Source: Anaeramoeba flamelloides (lineage: Eukaryota > Metamonada > Anaeramoebidae). Taken from it: a stretch of 64,000 bases of DNA. Below the pieces are notes generated by a model. It saw only the letters and a program-made list of their open reading frames with translations, was not told the DNA's origin and did no database searches. The stretch lies in the NCBI GenBank assembly GCA_027625915.1, contig JANTQA010000023.1, positions 13,764,001 through 13,828,000 on the forward strand, given 5' to 3'. Both the position numbers and the translations under genes were made by a program. Positions 56,265 through 64,000 of the stretch are shown in pieces. Position 1 is the stretch's first letter. Every line of letters begins with the position of its first letter.

Positions 56265-56755
56265 GTAGTGAAAATAATCCAGTACAATCTTTTTAATGAT
56301 GAATATTAGGAAAATTGTTGTTTAATTATAAATTTATTCAATCAAAAACCTTTTTAAAAATAACCTAATTCTTTCATGAACTCAAATAATAAACCCACCT
56401 AAAGTTCATTAAATTAAGGAATCTAAAGAATACTCTAGTAATTATTTGATAATTAATGTAGATCAACTTTTTTTGAAAAACTATGGAATTTTAACAAGTT
56501 TTCTAGAGCTTTGATTAGAAATTTCGAAAATGATTTTTATTCTTCTTGTTTTTTAGATTGAATAAATGGTTTTTTGAACAAGTGTAATTTAATTAATAAT
56601 CACTCTAATCAATGGGTGAGTTATAATTTAAAAAGTTTGATTCTTAAAAAAAAGGATTTGATTTTAAATAAAAGAAATAACACGATCAATTTTAATAATA
56701 TTCACAATATAAAATCTTGTAGGGACTATTTTCATGTCCGGTATTTTTTCACTCC
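56265..56755 (+). repeat. Element E2, about 490 bp
   Basis: Diverged copy of E1. The left block (GAATATTAGGAAAATTGTTG) and right block (AATAATATTCACAATATAAA, GGGACTATTTTCATGTC) are inverted relative to each other, as in E1. It lies just upstream of the 57-kb gene. Confidence 0.55.
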
Positions 56756-56985
56756 TTTACTTCCACAAAGAAAAAATTTTTTTTTATGTGAATTAAACTC
56801 ATGCATTGATTTGGTCTTTGAGAAGAAAAGTAATTAAAAAAGGAATAGTTCTGATTCACAATAAATTACTTTTCAAAAATAATAAAATATTTGGCCATTT
56901 TTCTTCTTTTCAAGGATAGATGACTTTAAAATTTTTCTTTTTTTTATTTTTTATTGAATAATCGAAAGCACACCACCCAACACAG

Positions 56986-59900
56986 ATGGACGACACCCAG
57001 AAATATAATATTTTTGATACTTCAGATATAATTCGAAACATGGGTGCACTCAATGTACTAAAACTGCAATACAAATATTCTGTGCCAGCACTCTTATGTT
57101 TTCTTGTTTTGCTTTACTTATTCTATAAATTTCGCTTTGATGTTTTCAGGATCCAGTTGTTTGTTTTTCAATTTTTTTTTTCGTTTTGTTTTTTGTTTTT
57201 CAAAAACTCTTATTCTTCTGAAAAGAGAGCCGTCACTTAAATCCTTTCCTTCGTTTGCAATTACCTTACATTTATATTTCTTAATTTGAATTCTTTTCAT
57301 AAACTAACATCATTAGATACACCTTCTCGTTGTTTGGAAACAAACATCGTTTCTTTCAAAGCCTTATTATTCAAATTGTTATCTGGATCTTGTTTGTTGG
57401 TATGATAATTTTGATTGTTCTTTGTGGAATTGTCGTAAGTGCTTCTCTCTTTTTTTTTTTCTTTTTTTTTTCGAATATTTTGTAATAATTATCCAAAATC
57501 TTACAGTATCTAACCTAGCCATACCTAAATCAACCTTCGTAATCAAAATATTTGTTTCTGTAATTAACCTTTACATTGTAAATAGTCAATTTTGTATCTC
57601 ACTCACCCAATTTTTGGATTGATAACAATGTCCTTACCGGTTCTTTTGATCTTTATCTTTTATTATTTCAGCCTTTGGAAGAGATACAATTATCGAATGA
57701 CGAGTAAAAACTTTAAACAAAAAAAACCAACCCTTTTCTTTTTTCTTTTCTTCTTTTTTCTTTTTTTTTTAAAAACATCTGAGACAAATAATGAATTGTT
57801 CTTAACTTCAACCCGAATAATAAATTGTAAAATTAAATAACCATAACTTCTTACTGAAAACAAATAAACTAATAGACACATTAAAAATTGTTGGCTTTCT
57901 AATTATCTTATTGTTAATTATTCAACAAATTGGGATCCTTTACTTTTTTCCTTATGATCAATACTGTTATTCCATTACATTTTTGGGTTTAAATTTCATT
58001 TTTAAATGTGGATCCTTATTTGCAAGAACGAAAAAGAGATTTATTGACTTTCGGATTGTGTTATGCCTGAGAGAACAATATTCAAACAAACAGCCCTTAA
58101 CAAAGAAACACTCTTTCTTAATTTGGGAAATGATATCCTTTATTTTTTTGTTGCCTTATTTGCTCAGCTTTTATCTTAAAGATTCAAAATTTCAATATAT
58201 AGGCATTATAAATAGTGTCTGTATTTTGATTTTTGATTTTATAATCATTGAAACCACTGATTTCCTCAAATACAAATCCACTTCTTTAGTTTGTTTAATG
58301 ATTGCTTTTGTCCGAATTGGCTTTATAGTTTCTGGTTCAAAGTAAGTTTATATTCGCTTTATCAATTCTTATTCATAAACACCAATTACAATTACAATTA
58401 CAATTACAATTCCGATTCCTTGCTTCACCAGAATCTTTTCTATTTCTTGTTGAAATAAAGAATATGTTTTATTGAAAAATTCATAATGGTAGAAAAACTT
58501 GAAATTTTCAAATTGCAAATTAACTTTTTTAATTTCAAATGAATTCAAATAAACAGGATGTTCAAACTGAGAATTTATCACAAAAAAATTAAAATAAAAA
58601 TTGTTTCAGTCAAAGGGTACCCAAAAAAACTATACAAATATCAACTATAATTTATAATTGACCTTTAAAGAATAAATAAAAAATAGGTAGAATAATAAAC
58701 ATAAAAGAATAGTTGAAATTCATATGAAGACTAAATCTAATCAATCTATATAATTTCTTAAAAATTTAAAAACTCAAATTCTTAGTTCACATTTTGAAAA
58801 ACAATAAATGCTCGTTTTGATCTTCAATTGAGGGACAAATAAAATTTCAATAGGAATAAAAAAGATATTTCTACAATCATTCTAACTTTATCAATAACAT
58901 TGGAATAACACGTATTTACCAAGTGAATATAGATCTTGTAATAAAATACAATTGAAAAACAATTACCTCTCAAAAAATATAAACGAAAAAAAAGAAAAAA
59001 ATCAAAAAAAAAATATAAAAAGCAAAAACGTGAAAAAAAAAATGATTTCAATTTTGATATTTCACAAATTAAATTTTTTCTTCTAAATATCCATTCAAAC
59101 CCTTTATATACACAAAATTCATTTATTACAACTACACTATTTTTATTGGAAAATAGTTTATATTCTGGTTGTCTATTTTATTGATTTACTCTTTGATTAA
59201 TTTCAATAATCCATCTGAACACATTTCTCGATTCAAAACATAAAACAAGAAAAACCAAAAATTTAATGTTTAGTTAGTCTAACCTTTAAATTTTTTCCAT
59301 TTTATAACTAACCCTTAAAAAAAGTTTGCCAAAATTTTTTTTTAATTTGGTTCTGATAAATTTGTTCAATTTCAGTTTAACAACTGATTTACAGAAACTT
59401 TTGAAAACTATTATATTTGCCATACTTTTTAAAATATCATAAACTAGAATATTTTTAGTTTGAAATTAAAATAAATTAATTTTTTCCATCGAGAGCTTTT
59501 ATTGTGGTAAAATTATAGCTTTCTTCATACTTGATAAAATACATTTTTTAGACAAAAATACTTGTTTCTTGTTACAAAGAAAATTAATTTCAATTTTTTT
59601 GGGTGGGTTATGAAGAACCAATTTAAAGCAAAGTGATAAAAGTTAATGATCCTTGAAAAAAAAATAAATTTACAATCAAACCTTTCAGTATTGATCATTG
59701 CTTTTCACAAATATTGAACAAAAAACCCAAATAGTTTGAAAATGGATCCTTTAATAAAAAAAATTGGAATTTTTGTTATTATGAAAGATTCCAAAAATAA
59801 GAACGATAAAAAACAAAATTTCCACTTTTTGAAAAAAAACAGAAAAAATTTAATGATTTAAATTATTTTTCATTATAGTTTATGTTATGTCGAATCAACT

Positions 59901-60612
59901 ATTAATAATTATCTGGTTATTATTACACATTTAAAACTATATTATTGAAACCAACCATATTTATTAAATTTTGAAGAAAAAAATTAAAATTTAATTTCAA
60001 TATTCCGCTTTTAAAATTAAACAAAAAATTCAAAAAAAATTGTAATTCAATAAGAATTTTTTTCTATTTAAAAAATTTATTTTAACAACATATATAATTT
60101 CTAATCCGATTGCATTTTTGTTTGTTTTTATTTTTATTAGATATTATTTTTTAGGAATATCATTCGTTTATGGATTTACATGCATAGTAATCTTTTATGG
60201 GATGGTTACCTATTTGTTTGAAAAAAATTCAATACCAAAATCAAAAATAATTAAATCCATTTCTAAAAGGAAGTTACCATTAGCACAGCCAAACCTAATG
60301 CAAAATGAGAAATTAAATTTTTTTCAAAAATTAATAAGAAGAAATATTTATTTATGTTTTATCCTGGCATATTTGCTATTAACCCTTTCTTTTCTTGGTG
60401 GGATATTTTTTATCTATTTTAAGGTGCAATCTGATCAAATATATATTATTGAACAATATGAATTTGGAGTTGGGATGATGGTAAGTAGAATTTTAGCTCT
60501 TTTCTATGATTTTTTCAATATAATTTCTTTCTTTTTCAAAAAATCTACTCTTTCCAAAAAAGTAGAGCAAATTTATTTCAAAATATCTTTATTAAACCCA
60601 ATTCTGAAATAA
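56986..60612 (+). CDS. Unrecognised polytopic membrane protein, about 447 aa, five exons
   Basis: No family recognised. Proposed exons: 56,986-57,155, 57,317-57,434, 57,586-57,703, 57,876-58,341 and 60,141-60,612. All phases agree. Donors at exons 2 to 4 are good (GTAAGT, GTAAAA, GTAAGT); the exon 1 donor (GTTGTT) is weak and its position is tentative. About nine or ten hydrophobic segments are seen, for example VPALLCFLVLLYLFYKF, IQIVIWILFVGMIILIVLCG, MSLPVLLIFIFYYF, IVGFLIILLLII, FLIWEMISFIFLLPYLLSFY, ISFVYGFTCIVIFYGMVTYL and YLCFILAYLLLTLSFLGGIF. The loops are basic on one side (LWKRYNYRM, RTKKRFIDF), which suggests a cytosolic face. Intron 4 is 1.8 kb and contains element D5. The ATG follows ACACAG, so a 5'-UTR intron is possible. 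A second polytopic gene follows in the same direction. Confidence 0.65.
58383..58411 (+). repeat. CAATTA microsatellite
   Basis: About five tandem copies of a 6-bp unit, just inside intron 4 of the 57-kb membrane-protein gene. Confidence 0.85.
58595..59160 (-). mobile_element. Element D5, about 566 bp, in intron 4 of the 57-kb gene
   Basis: Starts TTGTTTCAGTCAAAGGGTAC and ends near TATTGGAAAATAGTTTA. Its interior is the inverse of D2-D4 (TTTTGATCTTCAATTGAGG, AATAACACGTATTTACCAAG). Confidence 0.6.
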
Positions 60613-60660
60613 TCAACAAAGTATCCAAAATTATTATTCATCATTTAGTTTAATCTTAAT

Positions 60661-61925
60661 ATAAACCCCGATTCAAATTTTTAACATACCAAAATTCGAT
60701 TTTTGGAGCAAAAAATCTTCTTTAATCAATTCTAGAAGAAATACCAAATTAGAACCATTTACTAATTGAGATATTAACAATTGTTTATAAATTACAATAC
60801 TCACAAAACAAAAAAAAAAAATAATTATTAATACAAATCAAATTAAAGATGTGACAAAAATTTTGGGATAGAGCAAAACAAAAAAATAGTATTGGTAAAA
60901 TTGAAAAATTTCTATTAAATAATTATTGATCGATCAAATAGTTAGAAACCATTTACTAATTTTATTTGATTTCTTCTATTTTTGATAACTCAACTTTAAC
61001 CTAATATAGATCATTCTAAAACCATTTTTGATCGAATTAAACAGGTTTGGCAATTCAAAAAATAAAATGAAAACAAATAACTCAAAGTTGAAAAAATGAT
61101 ATTCATATTTTACAAAAATCAAAATTATTTCCAATTTGAATGAAATTGGATTATTGTAATTCTTTAAACTAAACTCTTTTTCAAATAAAAGGGTACATAA
61201 AATTTCAAGAATTATTCATAATTGAATCAAATTAATTGGAGTATCATTCTAAAATCAAAGAAACTCTTTTAAACATAAAAAAAAACACTCAACTGAATCT
61301 TTAAAACTCATTAAAACAAAACAATAAAAATTAAAATTCAATATTTTAAAAATTGATGTACGCTTTTATTTTAAATGAGAAATCTCGTTTTGTATATTGT
61401 AGGGGAAAAATTATAAAATCAATAAAAACCGTTGAACAAGGTGAATTGGGAAAAAGGTATTTACATTATATTGATAACTCTTTACACACTTCAAACTTTT
61501 GTTATTTAAATTCTCATTTTAAAGATTAAACCGCAATTCCTCTGGGTATTTTGTTGGAATTGTTTTTTTTTTCTTTATTTTCTCTTTTTCTTTGTTCCAT
61601 ACATCAATCCAATAATGGCCTTTCTTAATTCCCACATCTAGCTCATTCAAAATCAAAATTAAACTGTTTCCATTTATACACTGGTCAGATTATTTCCAAA
61701 TTGGTTTCTTCTTATCTTGTCTTTTTCATTTTCCAACTGTTCAATATCCATAAATAAAAAAATCCAAAAAATGAATAATTAAAATGAAAATCAGCAATAA
61801 GTAATTATCTTATTACCAATCAAATTCAATAGTATTGATGATTTGATATGAGTGCACTTTTGTTTGAAAAAGAGTTTATTTTAACTGTGTTAAAAATTTT
61901 AAATTTTAGTTTATTTAACTAATTT
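60661..61925 (+). repeat. Element H4, split by element C2
   Basis: Left part 60,661-61,169 (AAACCCCGATTCAAATTTTT, AAATTAGAACCATTTACTAA, AACTCAACTTTAACCTAATA) matches H3. The right terminus (AACTGTGTTAAAAATTTTAA, TTTTAGTTTATTTAAC) resumes at 61,879 after C2. Confidence 0.6.
61170..61878 (-). mobile_element. Element C2, 709 bp, inserted in H4
   Basis: Inverse copy of C1: TAAACTCTTTTTCAAATAAA at the left and TTTGTTTGAAAAAGAGTTTA at the right. TA occurs at both borders. Its minus strand keeps the coding-like stretch found in C1 (GHYWIDVWNKEK), with its own different interruptions. Confidence 0.65.
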
Positions 61926-62274
61926 TTTTTTGTTTTATATAAAATTTCGCAGAAGCAATGTAATAGATGAAAGATCAAAATTAAAATAATTTTAAAGTAT
62001 TTTTAATTCAAATCTTAAAAAAAAAAAAAATTGTAATCTAGAATTAAATATTACTCTCTGAATATAATTTAGAAAATATCCTTTTTCTTTCAAACAATAA
62101 TTATCTTCCAATAGTTTTTTTTTATTAATTTGTGATTATTTTGGATTTAATAAAATTAACACATCAATATATATATTTACTAAAGTTAATCTTTATAAAA
62201 ATAATTTTTCTTCTTATAAAAAAAACCAAATAAAAACACCTTTTTTGATTATTAAAAACAAAATAATAATAATA

Positions 62275-64000
62275 ATGATGATAAAATTTAATTTTCTCTT
62301 TTCTCTTTTTTTTCTTTTCTTTTTATTTTATTATTCTTTTTATTACACTTACAATCAATATAAAAACAAACACCGCGATGTAAAATATTAATAACTTAAC
62401 CAAAATGCCAATCAATAATATTATCCAAGATTTTTGTCTTTCATTTTCCAATAATATTTTGTTTAGTCAAAATCAAAAACCCAACAAAAAAATCATTTAC
62501 AACATTTTTAATTTTGATCATAATGATTCTTATCGTCGCAACCATTTTTTCAATCTATATATACGTGGTATTGGATAAAAGTATTGTCGTTATTTTAATT
62601 TATGTATTTATTTTCATCTTCCCATTATTTGTTCAGAAACATTTGAAATATGTTATCAGAAATGATTTTAATTTTATTAAAGTTCGAACAAATAGAAGAT
62701 ATAAAAATAATTTTTGGAATTTCCTTTTTGGAAAATTAACAATTGGCTCGTATTTTTCAATTTTTGGATTTATTATTTCAACATTAATTTTATTCGCAAT
62801 GGGATCCGTACTAAATAAATTAGAAAATAATTTTTTTGGAATTAGCTTTTTAAATGCCTTTGGGGCACTTTATTTATCATATGTCGTTATACAAAAATGG
62901 AATAATACATATATAATCGATTGGCAACTGATCTTATTTTCAATTCTTTCTTTGGTATTAATAATTGTTTTCCCATTAATTTATTTTGATGATCTTTTTA
63001 AAAGCAAAATTTCAACATCTTATTCCTTTTTCACTTTAACAGTAACATTTGGGTTTCCTATTCTTTTTATTTTAATACCAACAATTAAAAATTGGAAAGG
63101 TAATATGTGGTTTTTATCAAGAACTATAATTGTTGGGTTTGTTTTGGTACATTCCTTGATTTTTGTCTATTTATTGATGATATTTTTACATTTCCCACAC
63201 AAAATACTTTCGTTAATTTGCATAATATTATTTGGATTGGAAATTTTAGTTATTTCTTTATTTTTATATCTCACCTCACTTGTTACCGCAATTTCAAAGA
63301 AATTTAAAATCATTTCAGCTGTTGTTTTCTCTATGATAACCATAGTTGGTATTAGTATCGCTGCCATTTTTGATACTACTTTTTTCGCTTTTAGTACATT
63401 TTGCTTTGTATCCTTTTTAATCCTAATTTTAATTTCAATTACGTTTATTAGAAGAAGAAGGACAGAAATAACAGATTATATTGTTACCATCTATTCAAAA
63501 TATTATTTCCCCATCTATTGTTTTAATTTTGATATCGATGATTTGCAAGAATTGAGCTTAGCTGGAGAATTAAGAGTCGCTGCATTTTTTATTATATATT
63601 TTTGGGGGTGTGTCGCTACAGTTTTTATTGTTGAATATCAAATAGGCATTACAGTAATGATGTTAATTATTTGCTATACATGGGTACTCATTAATGTTCA
63701 AATAAATAGAAATAAATATTTATTTTCCGATTCAGTGAAAGAATTAACTTCTAATCAGCTCGAAAGTTGTTATCAACAAGCATATAATTTACAAATTTCT
63801 TTGACTTCCAAACCATTTATTTGGAAAAATCGCGCGGATTTGGCTCAAAAAAAATCTTTTCAAATACAAAAAAAAAATCCAATTCAAATTACAACCAAAT
63901 CTCCTCAAAATTTTGGTGATGATCAAATATTTGAATCATTAATACAAATACAAGACGAAGACTATCTCACCGGATGGATACCAGTAAATAAAGATAATAA
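62275..64000 (+). CDS. Large polytopic membrane protein, 5' part only (at least 558 aa)
   Basis: No family recognised. Exon 1 is 62,275-62,379 (signal-like, MMIKFNFLFSLFFLFFLFYY). A 50-nt intron (GTAAAA to CCAAG) and exon 2 from 62,430 stay in phase, and exon 2 is open to the window end, over 520 codons with no stop. Around eleven hydrophobic segments are seen, such as FLILIIMILIVATIFSIYIY, YSFFTLTVTFGFPILFILIP, ILSLICIILFGLEILVISLF and FSTFCFVSFLILILISITFI. After the basic RRRRTE comes a soluble-looking stretch (YCFNFDIDDLQELSLAGELR), two more segments and a hydrophilic Gln/Lys/Asp-rich tail that runs off the window. The frame has coding composition throughout, unlike the flanks. It lies downstream of the 57-kb membrane gene on the same strand, with repeat DNA between. 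Confidence 0.7.

Noticed and set aside
57422-57622. 66-codon frame between exons 2 and 3 of the 57-kb gene
   Set aside because: Its frame does not join exon 2 in phase, while the exon starting at 57,586 does, and it would drop a good membrane segment.
58383-58411. CRISPR-like short repeats
   Set aside because: A simple 6-bp microsatellite in a eukaryotic intron without spacers.

Overview
This is a eukaryotic nuclear window of very high A+T content (by eye above 80% outside genes) with GT-AG introns and the standard genetic code (TAA stops, ordinary Gln codons). Coding regions stand out as GC-richer islands. The gene set (cytosolic ribosomal proteins uL3 and eS30, a MOB1 kinase activator, the tRNA m7G methyltransferase partner WDR4/Trm82, a START-domain protein and a GPH-type MFS symporter), with Lys-rich tails and acidic/Lys-rich loops, suggests a free-living amoeboid protist. 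An Anaeramoeba-like metamonad or another AT-rich amoeba fits, but the taxon is inference. I saw no tRNA, rRNA, CRISPR array, retrovirus-like element or bacterial operon.

Layout. 1-5.9 kb: repeats only. 5.95-6.83 kb: START-domain gene (-) with a TATA-like box. 7-14.4 kb: nested inverted-repeat elements. 15.2-16.4 kb: uL3 (+), with a palindromic motif repeated upstream. 18-21 kb: repeats. 22.3-23.1 kb: single-pass membrane protein of unknown function (-). 24.2-24.4 kb: eS30 (-). 24.6-29 kb: repeats. 29.2-37.9 kb: WDR4/Trm82 (-) in two exons separated by an intron of about 7.5 kb full of repeats; splice phase and homology agree. 38-42.3 kb: repeats. 42.7-44.0 kb: MOB1 (-), four exons. 44-48.2 kb: repeats. 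48.5-50.4 kb: GPH/MFS symporter (-). 51.8-56.8 kb: repeats. 57.0-60.6 kb: unrecognised polytopic membrane protein (+), five exons. 60.7-61.9 kb: one repeat inside another. 62.3-64 kb: a second large polytopic membrane protein (+), running off the window.

What fills the gaps is mostly a rich set of short, apparently non-autonomous inverted-repeat elements, lettered A-S here, many with target duplications (TTAA or TA) and repeatedly inserted into one another. The relative order of several insertions can be read directly: A2 in B3, B2 in P1, C2 in H4, S in D4 in J3, J1 in I. A second theme is clusters of several different palindromic modules separated by a CCTAACG-like spacer. These repeat layers, and the two unknown membrane proteins at the right edge, are the parts most worth following. 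I found no clear new biochemical system.

The genes do not form a pathway. uL3 and eS30 serve the ribosome, WDR4 serves tRNA methylation, MOB1 serves Hippo/NDR-type kinase signalling, and the START and GPH proteins concern lipid binding and solute transport.
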